Source of the DNA: Robbsia andropogonis
GTDB taxonomy: Bacteria; Pseudomonadota; Gammaproteobacteria; Burkholderiales; Burkholderiaceae
Length of the DNA stretch: 64,000 bases
Reading direction: 5' to 3'
Assembly (NCBI RefSeq): GCF_000970345.1
Contig: NZ_LAQU01000005.1
Coordinates: forward strand, 186,001-250,000
Within the stretch, counting starts at the first letter, position 1. Each line of letters starts with the position of its first letter. The notes under the pieces are model-generated. The model was not told the origin of the DNA. It saw only the letters and a program-made list of their open reading frames with translations, and did not search any database. This document shows positions 36,985-46,858 of this stretch, piece after piece. Made by a program: the position numbers and the translations under genes.

Positions 36985-39141
36985 ATGACGACCTCCCCGA
37001 TGTCAGGTAACAGCCGTCGCCGCTTTCTACAATCGCTTGCGGGTTCCGCGAGCGCCGCTGCGGCCCTTTCCGTATTTCCCGAATCAATCCGTAATGCATT
37101 GGCGATTCCTGCGGCCTCGCATACCGGGACGATCAAAGACGTCGAACATATCGTCGTCTTCATGCAGGAGAACAGATCGTTTGACCATTACTTCGGCCAT
37201 CTGCGCGGCGTCCGGGGTTACAACGATCGCTTTCCCATTCCCTTGCCGAATGGCAAGCCGGTCTGGTACCAGCCGTCGCAATCGGATTCGACGCAGCCGG
37301 TATTGCCGTTTCACCTGAATACGCATACCACCAGCGCGCAGTGCGTTGGCGATCTCGATCACAGCTGGTACAAGACCCATTATGCGATCGATGGCGGAAA
37401 GTATGACCAGTGGCCGGCCAACAAGACCGACATGACCATGGGCTATCACTTGCGTTCGGACATACCGTTCCATTACGCCCTTGCCGATGCCTTTACTGTC
37501 TGCGATGCGTATTTTTGCTCGCTGCCCGGGCCGACCCATCCCAATCGTGCCTATCTGATGAGTGGGACCGTCGATCCGACAGGGAAGTACGGCGGCCCGC
37601 TGTTGAACAACAACGACTACGTCGATGGCGACGTTCCACCGCAGTATCAATTGCTGTCGTGGACGACGTATCCTGAGCGACTTGAGGCAGCGGGAATCAA
37701 CTGGCAAATCTACCAGCAAGGGCTGACCGGTAACGATCCGTTAAACGGTAATTACGGCACCAACATTCTGCAAAACTTCGCCAACGTCATCAATGCGCCG
37801 CAAGGCTCGTCATTACAGCAGCGTGCGAACAGCGTGCGGACCTTGGACGATCTGAAAGCCGACGTGCAGGCAGGCAAGCTGCCACAAGTGTCCTGGCTGC
37901 TGCCGCCGGCCGCCTACTCCGAGCACCCGAAATACACGCCAGCATACGGCGCCGAATATACATCGAAGGTGCTGGATGCGCTCACGTCGAATCCAGACGT
38001 CTGGAGCAAGACGGTTCTGTTCATCATGTATGACGAGAACGACGGTTTCTTCGATCATATCGTGCCGCCACAGCCACCGACGTCGCGCGCGCAAGGGTTG
38101 TCGACGGTGAGCACTGACGGAGAATTGCATACGGTCGTCAATCCAGGACGCGGCAGTGGTTTCACCGCCGATGGTCTGCCTTACGGGCTGGGGCCGCGCG
38201 TGCCGATGACGATCGTTTCACCTTGGACCAAGGGCGGTTTCGTCTGTTCCGAGGTGTTCGATCACACCTCCGTAATCCGTTTTATTGAACAACGCTTTGG
38301 CGTACGCGAACCGAATATCACGCCGTGGCGTCGTGCGGTCTGCGGCGACCTGACGTCGGCGTTCGACTTCCGTACACCGGATGCGTCAATCCCGTCATTG
38401 CCCGATACCAGCCAATACATGACGATGGCCGATCAGCAGTGCGCTTCGCAACCGGCGCCGACGGTACCGACGACGGCGGGCGCGATCGACCCGCAAGAAC
38501 CGGGCGTGCGTTACGCCCGTGCGCTGCCGTACGAACTACACGTGCATGGCGACGTGTCGGCACGGGACAATCACCTGACATTACAGTTCGTCAACACTGG
38601 CAAAGTGGGCGCGCATTTCTATGTCTATGCGCCGAATCGTAGCGACGGTCCGTGGCGTTACACGGTGGAAGCAGGGAAATCGCTTAGCGAGACATTTGAC
38701 TTGAGCGTGACTGGCGGCGCCTATCACTTCATGGTGTATGGTCCCAATGGCTTCGTACGGCAATTCAACGGGCTGGCATTGGGGTCGGCGACATCGGCCG
38801 CCCGAGGTCATGTTTGGGGGCTAGGCCACATCGCACTACAGGTAGAATATGACAATCGTGAAGGCAGCGTGATTCTGCGGCTGTGCAATACAGGGGGAGG
38901 CGTGGCACGACTCTTTGTCACGGACAACGCCTACGGCGCACGGTCGCGTAGCCTCGAGTTGCCGCCTGGCGCGATGACGGCCGTACCATGGGATCTGTCG
39001 GACAGTCACCACTGGTACGACCTGAGCGTTACTGATCGCGACGAATCCAGTTTCCTGCGCCGCGTGGCCGGGCACGTCGAGACGGGTCATCATACCGTAA
39101 CGGACCCCGCTGCCACGACGCCGATACGCTCACTAAGCTAA
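36985..39141 (+). CDS. plcN: Phosphocholine-specific phospholipase C (Tat-exported)
   Basis: The enzyme has about 718 residues from the chosen start. A twin-arginine signal (NSRRRFLQSLAGSASAAAAL) lies near residue 10 and predicts Tat export of the folded protein. ENRSFDHYFG, LPGPTHPNRAYLMSG and IMYDENDGFFDHI are hallmarks of the phosphoesterase/PLC family. The C-terminal third has two DUF756 domains (about residues 510-690), as in PlcN/PlcH. The frame opens at 36886, but an N-terminus with 30 more residues before the Tat motif would be unusual; 36970, 36985 and 37000 are all possible. It degrades phosphatidylcholine and sphingomyelin outside the cell, releasing phosphocholine. Confidence 0.92.
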   Translation: MTTSPMSGNSRRRFLQSLAGSASAAAALSVFPESIRNALAIPAASHTGTIKDVEHIVVFMQENRSFDHYFGHLRGVRGYNDRFPIPLPNGKPVWYQPSQSDSTQPVLPFHLNTHTTSAQCVGDLDHSWYKTHYAIDGGKYDQWPANKTDMTMGYHLRSDIPFHYALADAFTVCDAYFCSLPGPTHPNRAYLMSGTVDPTGKYGGPLLNNNDYVDGDVPPQYQLLSWTTYPERLEAAGINWQIYQQGLTGNDPLNGNYGTNILQNFANVINAPQGSSLQQRANSVRTLDDLKADVQAGKLPQVSWLLPPAAYSEHPKYTPAYGAEYTSKVLDALTSNPDVWSKTVLFIMYDENDGFFDHIVPPQPPTSRAQGLSTVSTDGELHTVVNPGRGSGFTADGLPYGLGPRVPMTIVSPWTKGGFVCSEVFDHTSVIRFIEQRFGVREPNITPWRRAVCGDLTSAFDFRTPDASIPSLPDTSQYMTMADQQCASQPAPTVPTTAGAIDPQEPGVRYARALPYELHVHGDVSARDNHLTLQFVNTGKVGAHFYVYAPNRSDGPWRYTVEAGKSLSETFDLSVTGGAYHFMVYGPNGFVRQFNGLALGSATSAARGHVWGLGHIALQVEYDNREGSVILRLCNTGGGVARLFVTDNAYGARSRSLELPPGAMTAVPWDLSDSHHWYDLSVTDRDESSFLRRVAGHVETGHHTVTDPAATTPIRSLS

Positions 39142-39497
39142 GCGGCCATGCATGAAGGCGTGGCCCGAGGTGCCATGTCGCGCCATCGTCGACGGCGGTG
39201 GCGCAATGTTCCTGCAAGATGCGTCCAATTGCAAGTCATCTTATTGCTCCATAAAGTCTTCGACATTGCATCCCATTAACAATGGCCATAATGCACCGCA
39301 TGCATTATGCCGTTGTAAAGGGATGGGTGAACTTCTACCAATCAGCCAAGACGTGTTGATTCCACTTTTTAGGCGTTTGGTTGTCGATTTGTCGCATGTC
39401 GCCGGTCACTAAGCGATGCAATGCTAAGACGGTGCTTGATGGTCTATTCGCTCATTTCCCGATGTCGGCGTGATTTCATGCATGCCTGAGGATAAGG
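39142..39497. other. AT-rich intergenic region with an inverted repeat
   Basis: This 356-base region between the phospholipase and an orphan gene has no convincing coding frame. CATAATGCA-CCGCA-TGCATTATG at 39287-39309 is a perfect 9-bp inverted repeat. It has no T-run, so it is not a typical terminator. The promoter of the downstream gene probably lies here. Confidence 0.5.
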
Positions 39498-41069
39498 ATG
39501 ACCATTGGCACTGGTGACTATCTCGTTTTGGAGCATTCAATGCAGACGCATCAACATAGTAGTGCCATCGTGGTTATGACGCGCGATGCCGTAGATCATT
39601 CGGTCGCTGCGTCGTATTCCGGTGCTGACGTAAATACCCTGAATGAAGAGGGTAATGAAATTATAAGTGATACGAATCATGTTTATGCTGCCTTGGAGGC
39701 ATTGAGAGTAACGTCTTCTGGTCTGCAGCCGACGGCCAGTCACTTTGATCGATCAGCGTGGTACCGGAGGGGGGAGCGCAGGGGCCCAGGTAATAAGCTG
39801 CACCCGGCGGTGGATAACGGTAGCGCTTTCGAGGCAATGGAGGCCATGTACGAAGATCCCCCTATCGCCGCTATGGCATCACCGAGCACACCGGCGAAGC
39901 CGGCGTATGGAGATGCGACGGTGATTGCACTGGACAACCGTACTGACTGGGAAAAGATGGGCGAGTGGGAAAAATATAGCGCATTTATGAAGCAGAATGC
40001 GATTTATCATTCCGTAACCACACTCTTCGGTACGGCCGTGGGCTCCGTGAATACGGCGTACAGATCGTTGTGGAACCATCCGGCGGCTAGGACGGCCGAT
40101 GGCGTCCTAGCCGCCCTGGAAGCGGGCTGGGCACTGCACGACGCCTGTCGCAGACTTGGTGGTCTCAAGGCCGATGATTCGCTAGGATACAAAGCGAAAG
40201 CGTTTATCATCATCGGTGCTTTGGCTGTCGGCGTGGTGGCGGGGTTTGACCCGGCACCAGGGCTTCCGAAACGGATCTATGCACTAGTGAAAAGCACTTT
40301 CGAGGCAACGTTTCCCGCGTTGACGACGAAGTTCTCCGTGAAGGAGTCGGATTGGACGACATTGCTCACCGATTTTTCCATTTCGTCGAGCGAATCATTC
40401 AGTAAAGCCGAGCTGAAGCATTTTCTAAAAAAAGGTGTATTACTATCGTGGATTCAGTCAAAGCCCGATTATCTAAAAGGCATGATCGAAACTATAGTGG
40501 ATTCAATCGTCGATTCCGGCGCGGCGTTGTTGACAACCCCGGCGGCGAAGGCAATCTCGCGGTATTTGTGGGGGGCCGAATATGCTTTTTCAGAGCAACA
40601 CGCGGAGCAACCCAGTTGGGAAACGCTGACTCTTGGGTATCACGCCTTTCCCCCTAGCTTTTACAACGCCATGACAAAGCAGGGATATGGCGCGATTGCA
40701 CTGTGGATTACGAACGTCATGAATGTTTCCGCTTCGGGCATACTGGCGCCTTCGAGACCAGTCGATCCATCCAGCGTCGTCGTGCCCGCACCAACGCTGG
40801 TACCCATTCCGGTTTCCATAAGGATACCCGGCAGTATCATTTCCAGCGTGGCGGAAGGAGGCGTCGATATGCTGAAAGCGAAAACAGCCATCGACTCGCC
40901 TGAGTTGAATTTCGATGCGTTCGATCATCCGAGCCCCCTCACTAGGGCGCTTTCTTCCGCTAAACCGCATGCGCTATTTAGACGCATCAAAAACAGGCTC
41001 TGGGTTGCCGAAAACATCCCGGAATCCGGCGTGAAAGATTTCGGCTTCGAAGTGTCGGTTCAAGCTTGA
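39498..41069 (+). CDS. Hypothetical protein, 523 aa, no recognised family
   Basis: I do not recognise this gene. A GAGG ribosome site six bases before ATG supports the start. The N-terminal 130 residues are polar and disordered-looking with no signal peptide. The middle (about 150-350) is helical, with one hydrophobic stretch (AFIIIGALAVGVVAGF) near residue 240. A Pro/Val-rich segment (about 425-460) precedes a basic C-terminus. The gene is less GC-rich than the flanking housekeeping genes, stands alone, and is preceded by an AT-rich region. A secreted or injected effector is imaginable but unsupported. Confidence 0.7.
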   Translation: MTIGTGDYLVLEHSMQTHQHSSAIVVMTRDAVDHSVAASYSGADVNTLNEEGNEIISDTNHVYAALEALRVTSSGLQPTASHFDRSAWYRRGERRGPGNKLHPAVDNGSAFEAMEAMYEDPPIAAMASPSTPAKPAYGDATVIALDNRTDWEKMGEWEKYSAFMKQNAIYHSVTTLFGTAVGSVNTAYRSLWNHPAARTADGVLAALEAGWALHDACRRLGGLKADDSLGYKAKAFIIIGALAVGVVAGFDPAPGLPKRIYALVKSTFEATFPALTTKFSVKESDWTTLLTDFSISSSESFSKAELKHFLKKGVLLSWIQSKPDYLKGMIETIVDSIVDSGAALLTTPAAKAISRYLWGAEYAFSEQHAEQPSWETLTLGYHAFPPSFYNAMTKQGYGAIALWITNVMNVSASGILAPSRPVDPSSVVVPAPTLVPIPVSIRIPGSIISSVAEGGVDMLKAKTAIDSPELNFDAFDHPSPLTRALSSAKPHALFRRIKNRLWVAENIPESGVKDFGFEVSVQA

Positions 41070-41104
41070 AAACGGGGTGTGACGCTCGTCAGCTGCACAC
41101 GATG

Positions 41105-42757
41105 TCACGGCGCGGTCGCGATGGCCGACGATATCGCGGAGACCGGCGTGGCTGTCACGCCCGCGGTAGCGGCCCCCTTCGTTGGCGCTGTCTGCGACGT
41201 CGGTGGCGTTTGAACCTCTTGGCCTGCCAACGGCATGCCTTGATTTGCTTGCCAGCCTCCACCGAGTGCCAGGAATACCGCCACCTGGTCTTGTGCGACC
41301 TTGCCTCGCGCGGCCGCTACTTGCGATTCGACGGATGTCAGCGTCCGCGTGGCGTCCAGGTCAGACAGGAACGATCCCCGGCCGGCGAGATAGAAGCGGT
41401 GCGTCTGGTCTCGCGACTGGCGTGCCGATGCCAGTGCGTCCTCCAGCGCTTGCAGACGGCCGAGGTCGCCCGCATAGGTTGCAAGTCTGGTTTGCGTTTC
41501 GCGCAATGCGTTCAGCACGACTTTATCGAATTCGGCCAAGGCGACATCCGCACCGGCACGGGCTTCCCGGATACGTGCGCGCGCGCCATTCGCTGGTAAT
41601 TCCCAACTTATCAATGGTCCGAAGCCCCACCGCTGCGTCGGTGAGCGGAACGAGTCCTCGAGGATGCCTGTAACACCTGCGCTCGCACCAAAGGAAATGT
41701 TTGGATACAGACCGCCGATCGCCACCCCTATCTTTGCGGTTGCGGCAGCCAGTTCACGTTCGGCACGACGCACATCGGGGCGACGGCGCAGCAGCGCGGC
41801 ACCGTCGCCCACCGGTAACGGCGTCAGGATACGGGGCGTTTCATGACACGCATCGATCGCCTTCGGCAAAGCGTCGGGGGACTCCCCCAGGAGGGCGGCC
41901 AAGGTATAGTGCGCAATCCGCCGTTGCGCCGCTAATTTCGGCAACTGTGCCCGCAGTGTTTCCTGTTGCGTGACCGACTGCGTCACATTGGGTTGTGCAC
42001 CGCGTCCCGCATCGCGTAGCCGACGGGCGAGCTGGGTAGACTGATCCTGGAGATCCAGCGATTTCAGCGCGATGTCTTCTTGTTCGGCCGCATCGCATGA
42101 TGCCAGATAGGCTTGCACGACTTGCGAGACCACGGTGATCCGCGCGGTATCGCCAGCGGCGCGTACCGCATCAAAGTTTGCGCTCGCCGCTTCCACGCCG
42201 CGTTTCAATACACCGAACAAGTCGAACTGATAGGAGACCGAAAGCCCGAAATTGCTTTCGTTCGTGACGGGAAGTTTGTCCGTCAACAAGAACTGTTGGG
42301 CGGATTCCTGTGCGCGTTTCGCTGAGAGTTCGAGATTGCCGCCAAAACCGCCCTGCGCTTGCGCCACGTCGAGCACCGCGCCGGCTCTTGCCAGATTGGC
42401 GGTAGCCACGCGCAAATCGACATTACGCCGCAATGCTTCTTCGATCAATCCGTTCAATACGGGATCGTCGTACAGTTTCCACCACTGGTCTGGGACCGGG
42501 TCCGCATTGGCCGCGCGCGCGACGCTGCCCGACGCATGGATATCGTGCTCCGTTTCCACCAGGGTCCGATTCGCCACCGGCTGCTTGATCAACGCCGTGT
42601 CGGGCACGCGGTAATTCGGGCCGACCGTACAGGCCCCGAGTACCGCCATGGTCAAGGCTGCGGACCCCATGCGCCGCGCCCAACGTCCTACCTCCCGCTC
42701 CGAAGCACTCGCATTGGTGCGTCCCACCTGGTGCGTATGGTGCGCTTGCGATCTCAT
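41105..42757 (-). CDS. Outer-membrane efflux lipoprotein, NodT/OprM family
   Basis: The 550-residue protein has a lipobox-type signal (TMAVLGAC, cysteine near residue 44) followed by TVGPNYRVP, the standard mature start of NodT/OprM factors. Two outer membrane efflux repeats follow; the last includes RRPDVRRAERELAAATAKIG. The C-terminal 50 residues are low-complexity Thr/Ala/Pro. It overlaps the HlyD gene by 4 bases (ATGA) and completes a channel for the AaeAB/FUSC-type pump. The N-terminal 40 residues before the signal are unusually long, so a later start is possible. Confidence 0.92.
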   Translation of the reverse strand: MRSQAHHTHQVGRTNASASEREVGRWARRMGSAALTMAVLGACTVGPNYRVPDTALIKQPVANRTLVETEHDIHASGSVARAANADPVPDQWWKLYDDPVLNGLIEEALRRNVDLRVATANLARAGAVLDVAQAQGGFGGNLELSAKRAQESAQQFLLTDKLPVTNESNFGLSVSYQFDLFGVLKRGVEAASANFDAVRAAGDTARITVVSQVVQAYLASCDAAEQEDIALKSLDLQDQSTQLARRLRDAGRGAQPNVTQSVTQQETLRAQLPKLAAQRRIAHYTLAALLGESPDALPKAIDACHETPRILTPLPVGDGAALLRRRPDVRRAERELAAATAKIGVAIGGLYPNISFGASAGVTGILEDSFRSPTQRWGFGPLISWELPANGARARIREARAGADVALAEFDKVVLNALRETQTRLATYAGDLGRLQALEDALASARQSRDQTHRFYLAGRGSFLSDLDATRTLTSVESQVAAARGKVAQDQVAVFLALGGGWQANQGMPLAGQEVQTPPTSQTAPTKGAATAGVTATPVSAISSAIATAP

Positions 42758-43893
42758 CGGGCACCTGTCCGTGCCGCATTGCCTGTGCTGCCCGCCCCCG
42801 TTTCCTCATTGCCGGCAAGCGCGTTGGCATCCGTGCCGGCGCGCGTCGGCGTGGGCAGCACCGACATGTCGGAACGCAGCGACCCTGGCGGCAGAACCAC
42901 ATCATCGGAGGCGGCTGCCGTTGTTTGCGCGCGGGCCACGCCGGTTTCGGGGGCGACAGTCCACTGGCCGGAAGGCGATGCCCCAACGGATGAAGCCGCC
43001 GACGGGGGCTGCGGTGAATTATGGCCGATATCGGCTGCATCAATTGAAACCGTGGCGGTGCGTCCTGCAATCAGCCGGACGTTCGCCGGCACGTCATCGA
43101 TCTGTATCCGGACCGGAATCCGCTGCGCCAGTCGAACCCAACTGAACGACGGGTTGACGTTCGGCAGCAGATTCGCCCCTACCGAGCGGTCCCGGTCCGC
43201 TATGGCGGCGGCGATACTGGTCACGTGACCGTGCAGGCGTGTGCTCTGGCCCATCAGGTGAATGGTCACCGGCTGGCCGATGGCAATGCTCGGCATCTTG
43301 GTTTCTTCGAAATATCCGTCTACATGATACGAATGGGCATCGACGAGAGATAGAACCGCATGCCCGGCCGTGACAAATTCGCCGGCACGTGGTGCGCGAT
43401 CATTCATAAAACCGTCGACCGGACTGACGATGACGGTGCGTTCCAGGTTCAATCGCGCCGTTCGAACGGCGACTTCTGCCGCGGAGAGGGCCGCTTGCGC
43501 CGCTTGCAACGCGGCATCCGCGGCCTGGACCTTCGATTGGCTTTCTTCGTACACTTCCCGGGACACCAAATCACCCAGCGCGCGGTTTCGACTCGACTCC
43601 CTGCGAAGCTGCGTCAATGTCGCGTTCCGCTCAGCCACCGCGGCGCGTTGCTGCGCGACGGCCGATTCTGCTTGCGCCAATGCCAGCTTGAAGCGGGCCT
43701 GGTCGATGACGAACAAGACTTGACCCTTACGAACCGTCTGGTTGTCGGTCACCGTGACCTTGTCGATCAGGCCCGTGACGTCCGGTGCGACTTGAACGAT
43801 GTCGGCTTGCACGTGGCCGTCCCGCGTCCACGGCGCGAACATGTAATAGCGGACCAGACGCCAGATCACCAAGGCGGCGATGACGACAACCAT
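42754..43893 (-). CDS. aaeA: Periplasmic adaptor (HlyD/AaeA family)
   Basis: The 379-residue adaptor has one N-terminal transmembrane helix, PWTRDGHVQADIVQVAPDVTG as in AaeA/EmrA, an alpha-helical hairpin (about 75-155) and a barrel domain. A roughly 80-residue low-complexity tail ends the protein. The frame is open upstream to 43938, where ATT-GAA-ACT-CAA would give a more family-like, positively charged N-terminus (RYRRSGVLTI), but no ATG, GTG or TTG occurs there. The start is therefore uncertain. It links the inner-membrane FUSC pump to the outer-membrane lipoprotein. Confidence 0.9.
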   Translation of the reverse strand: MVVVIAALVIWRLVRYYMFAPWTRDGHVQADIVQVAPDVTGLIDKVTVTDNQTVRKGQVLFVIDQARFKLALAQAESAVAQQRAAVAERNATLTQLRRESSRNRALGDLVSREVYEESQSKVQAADAALQAAQAALSAAEVAVRTARLNLERTVIVSPVDGFMNDRAPRAGEFVTAGHAVLSLVDAHSYHVDGYFEETKMPSIAIGQPVTIHLMGQSTRLHGHVTSIAAAIADRDRSVGANLLPNVNPSFSWVRLAQRIPVRIQIDDVPANVRLIAGRTATVSIDAADIGHNSPQPPSAASSVGASPSGQWTVAPETGVARAQTTAAASDDVVLPPGSLRSDMSVLPTPTRAGTDANALAGNEETGAGSTGNAARTGAR

Positions 43894-43941
43894 GATGGTC
43901 AGGACCCCCGACCGACGGTAGCGAGTTTGAGTTTCAATTGA

Positions 43942-44154
43942 TCAACCGGTTCGAAACAGATACGAAACAAAGACGACGAGCCCGAGCAGAATCACGTAGA
44001 TTCCCAAATCGAACATCGAGCGATGCCATACATGGCGATAGAAGCGCCATCGCGCGAATCCCATCGTGACAAGGCGCAACAGGCCATAGGCGAGCAGCAT
44101 CCACACCAGCAATTCCGGGATGAACACCCCGTAGATATCGAATTCGCCGATCAT
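43942..44154 (-). CDS. aaeX: DUF1656 small membrane protein (AaeX-like)
   Basis: The 70-residue protein begins MIGEFDIYGVFIPELLVW, typical of DUF1656/AaeX, and has two transmembrane helices. Its ATG overlaps the FUSC stop as ATGA. Genes of this type always accompany AaeA/AaeB-like pumps; the role of the small protein is unknown. Confidence 0.92.
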   Translation of the reverse strand: MIGEFDIYGVFIPELLVWMLLAYGLLRLVTMGFARWRFYRHVWHRSMFDLGIYVILLGLVVFVSYLFRTG

Positions 44155-46379
44155 GCGGATTTCTCGATGGTAATCGCCGCCCGCGGTGCCAGCGCGGCCG
44201 GAAACAGTGACAAGCGCAGCCCCACCAGCGCGTGCAATGCACCGAGCGTTTGCTCCGCATCGCTCAAATGGGCAGTGTCCAAGGCGTTCGCGCGTGTCGA
44301 CACGTTCGGGTTGGCCGCCAATGCCGCGTCGATCCGCGCGGCCAGTTCGGGAGGCGGCGGGAGACGCCGACGCTGTTGGATACATTCCTGAAAATACTGA
44401 CGAACACCGGACAGCACGCCATCGATCGGCTGCCGCCATTCGTCGCGCAAAGTCCGGCGAATCTGTTGCAGGTCCAGCGTATTCAAACCCACACGCAGGT
44501 CACGGAAACTCTCGATCGACGGATGGTGATCATCGTCGGTCGCGCTCAACCGCGGCAGCAATTGCATCAAACGATCCAGCATCCGGGATGCCATGTTGTT
44601 CTGCGCCACGATCGCATGGGGAGAGGCGGCAATGACCACGTCCGCCCATCCGGAGCGCGTAAGTCGTGCGGCCGCCAACTCGGCGCCGAATGGACGCGTG
44701 ATGCGAATGAAGAGGAAAGCAAATAACAAACCGGCACATCCGGCGCTGTTGCTGTTGATGAAGGTCAGGAAATTAGCATCGTAGGCGCTCTGGATACTCA
44801 TGAACGTGGCGGTGTTCACGGCAGTCAGCATGGTCGCCAGCATGAAACGGGGCTGCGGAATCAACGTACCGACGCAAATGAACGGCCCGGCAAACATGAT
44901 CACCAGCATGGGGAAATCATGGACGTTGGGCAGAACGAGGAATAGATAGACGCCGGCAAGTACCGTGGCGACGCAAGTCCAGATAAAGAATCCCATGACC
45001 TGCGGCGCCGGAGAATCCATCGCCGCGAAAAAGCTGCATGACACCGCGGCCAGCGTTACCGCGCCCGCGCCATCGGCCCAACCCATGAAAATCCAGATCA
45101 TGCAGGCGGCAATCGTCGCGCCTACCGCGGGAAAAATTGACAGGAAGGCCATCGGCAGGTCGACGTGGCGTTCAGACCCACCAAGACGCCAGTGTCGAAG
45201 CTTCGGCACCCATCCGCAGTGGGGTTCGGTTTCGATCAACTCGCGCAAGGTACGACAATCCTGCCAAAGATCGATCAGCAACCGAAGGCGCCACAATAGC
45301 GACGACATCAATGCACGGTCCCAATGGGGACTGTGATGGGGATCCTCGTTGATTCGCTCGGCGTTTTCCGCGGCTTTGGCCATTGGCTCGGGGCTTGCCG
45401 CATCCCTGGCGAGGCCCTCGGATACGCTCCTCATGCTTCCGTCGACCTGGCTGTCCGCCATGCCCGGCACGGCAATATATTCCGGTTCCAACGCCGTCAG
45501 TCGCGCGCGAAGCGCATCGGCTTGTGCCTCGCGGGCAGCGCTGTCATTGCTATCGAGCCAATTGACGAGATCGATGAGCAACGCTTCCAGTTCAGGCGGC
45601 GCCGCGCCGTGCGCCCGCAGCGCCGCCAATGGATCGCCGAGGGCGGATGCGATTGGCAGCAGAAGCGACATGCGCCCGCGCAGCGATTTCGCACGCGTCA
45701 TCAGGCCGGGATCGGTGTTGTCGTAGCTTAACTGGCTCAACAGCAATTCTAGGCCGTTGACGGACCCGGCCAGACGCTGGCGCAGTGCGGAGAGGTCTTT
45801 GCCTGAGACACGACCTTTGAGCGTTTCCCGCATGTAGTGTATGGCGTCGTTAAACCAGGCACCGGTTCGCTCGCCGAGGCTCGGGCCAAGCCGGCTAGGG
45901 AAAATAGTCGTATTGATGACGGTGGCGCATACGATACCGAGCAGAATCTCCTCGAAACGCGCAACGGCAACGTCGAACACCGTATTGGGATTCTCGACGG
46001 TAGGGAACGCGATCAACGGCAGCGTGTAGCCGGCCAACATGAAGACATAGTTGCGCGCGGTGCGGTCTTGCAGCGCCAAAAAGAGGAACAACCCAGTCCA
46101 ACAGGCAACGGCCACGCTCAAGACAATCGGCATCTCCACCAACGGGGGCACCAGCAGGACTGCACCCGCTGCGCCCAGCAAGGTGCCTAGGCCGCGGTAC
46201 AGCCCTTTGGATCGGGTCGCACCGACAAATGGATTCGACACGATATAGACCGATGCCATCGCCCAATATGGCCGGGGTAATTCAAAAACCAACGCCAAGT
46301 ACAGCGCGAGCATTGCTGCGGCAAATGTCTTGATAGAAAACAACCAGTCTTTCCAGGTCGGCGCCATGATGTGGGTCAA
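44151..46379 (-). CDS. aaeB: FUSC-family efflux transporter (AaeB/fusaric-acid resistance type)
   Basis: The 742-residue inner-membrane transporter has two sets of about five hydrophobic helices (about residues 10-170 and 400-560), each followed by a soluble domain. ELPRPYWAMASVYIVSNPFVGATRSKG, split over the first helices, is a family hallmark. AaeB-like pumps export aromatic carboxylic acids such as p-hydroxybenzoate, and related FUSC pumps export fusaric acid. It overlaps marR upstream and DUF1656 downstream by 4 bases each. Confidence 0.93.
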   Translation of the reverse strand: MTHIMAPTWKDWLFSIKTFAAAMLALYLALVFELPRPYWAMASVYIVSNPFVGATRSKGLYRGLGTLLGAAGAVLLVPPLVEMPIVLSVAVACWTGLFLFLALQDRTARNYVFMLAGYTLPLIAFPTVENPNTVFDVAVARFEEILLGIVCATVINTTIFPSRLGPSLGERTGAWFNDAIHYMRETLKGRVSGKDLSALRQRLAGSVNGLELLLSQLSYDNTDPGLMTRAKSLRGRMSLLLPIASALGDPLAALRAHGAAPPELEALLIDLVNWLDSNDSAAREAQADALRARLTALEPEYIAVPGMADSQVDGSMRSVSEGLARDAASPEPMAKAAENAERINEDPHHSPHWDRALMSSLLWRLRLLIDLWQDCRTLRELIETEPHCGWVPKLRHWRLGGSERHVDLPMAFLSIFPAVGATIAACMIWIFMGWADGAGAVTLAAVSCSFFAAMDSPAPQVMGFFIWTCVATVLAGVYLFLVLPNVHDFPMLVIMFAGPFICVGTLIPQPRFMLATMLTAVNTATFMSIQSAYDANFLTFINSNSAGCAGLLFAFLFIRITRPFGAELAAARLTRSGWADVVIAASPHAIVAQNNMASRMLDRLMQLLPRLSATDDDHHPSIESFRDLRVGLNTLDLQQIRRTLRDEWRQPIDGVLSGVRQYFQECIQQRRRLPPPPELAARIDAALAANPNVSTRANALDTAHLSDAEQTLGALHALVGLRLSLFPAALAPRAAITIEKSA

Positions 46380-46852
46380 GAAACAGAGGAGGCACCAACG
46401 GCGCTGGAGAAACTGCGTATGACGCGCAAGGCGATCTGTAGTTCGTCGTCGGAGAATGCTTCGAGCAGGGAGGCACGCAACTGCGCAAGGTGTGCCTCGA
46501 GCTTGCCGGCGAGCCGCACCCCATTTTCCGTCAGCGACACGATTTTCGCACGTCCATCGGCCGGGTCGTCGTCACGTCGCGCCAACTGCTGCATGCAGAG
46601 CTGATCCAACAAACGTACCAGGGAGGGGCCTTCGATACCGAGTTCATGCGCCAGTGTCACCTGCCGCACGCCATCATTGCCGCGCCGCCCGATCAGTAAT
46701 AACGGTAGTGCCGCCGCACTCGACAGACCAAACCCTGTCAATGCGCTGTCCGCGGTCTTGCGCCAGGCGCGCGCCGACAGCACCAGTTCACTGCTCAAGG
46801 CAAGGTGAACCTGTTGCTGCGGGGTAAGCGGCAGGGTGGTTTTTTTGGGCAT
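46376..46852 (-). CDS. MarR-family transcriptional regulator
   Basis: The 158-residue winged helix-turn-helix protein contains VTLAHELGIEGPSLVRLLDQL (recognition helix) and the wing RRDDPADGRAKIVSLTENG. It is the first gene of the efflux operon and probably represses it. MPKKTTLP at 46852 is the chosen start; there is no ribosome site, but the -10 lies only a few bases upstream, so a leaderless transcript is possible. Aromatic acids are likely ligands by analogy. Confidence 0.92.
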   Translation of the reverse strand: MPKKTTLPLTPQQQVHLALSSELVLSARAWRKTADSALTGFGLSSAAALPLLLIGRRGNDGVRQVTLAHELGIEGPSLVRLLDQLCMQQLARRDDDPADGRAKIVSLTENGVRLAGKLEAHLAQLRASLLEAFSDDELQIALRVIRSFSSAVGASSVS

Positions 46853-46858
46853 GCCGGG

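Noticed and set aside
39447-39470. hrpII-type box (TTCG-N16-TTCG) before the orphan gene at 39498
   Set aside because: One TTCG is present at 39447-39450 but the second half at the right distance is GGCG, so the motif is not there.
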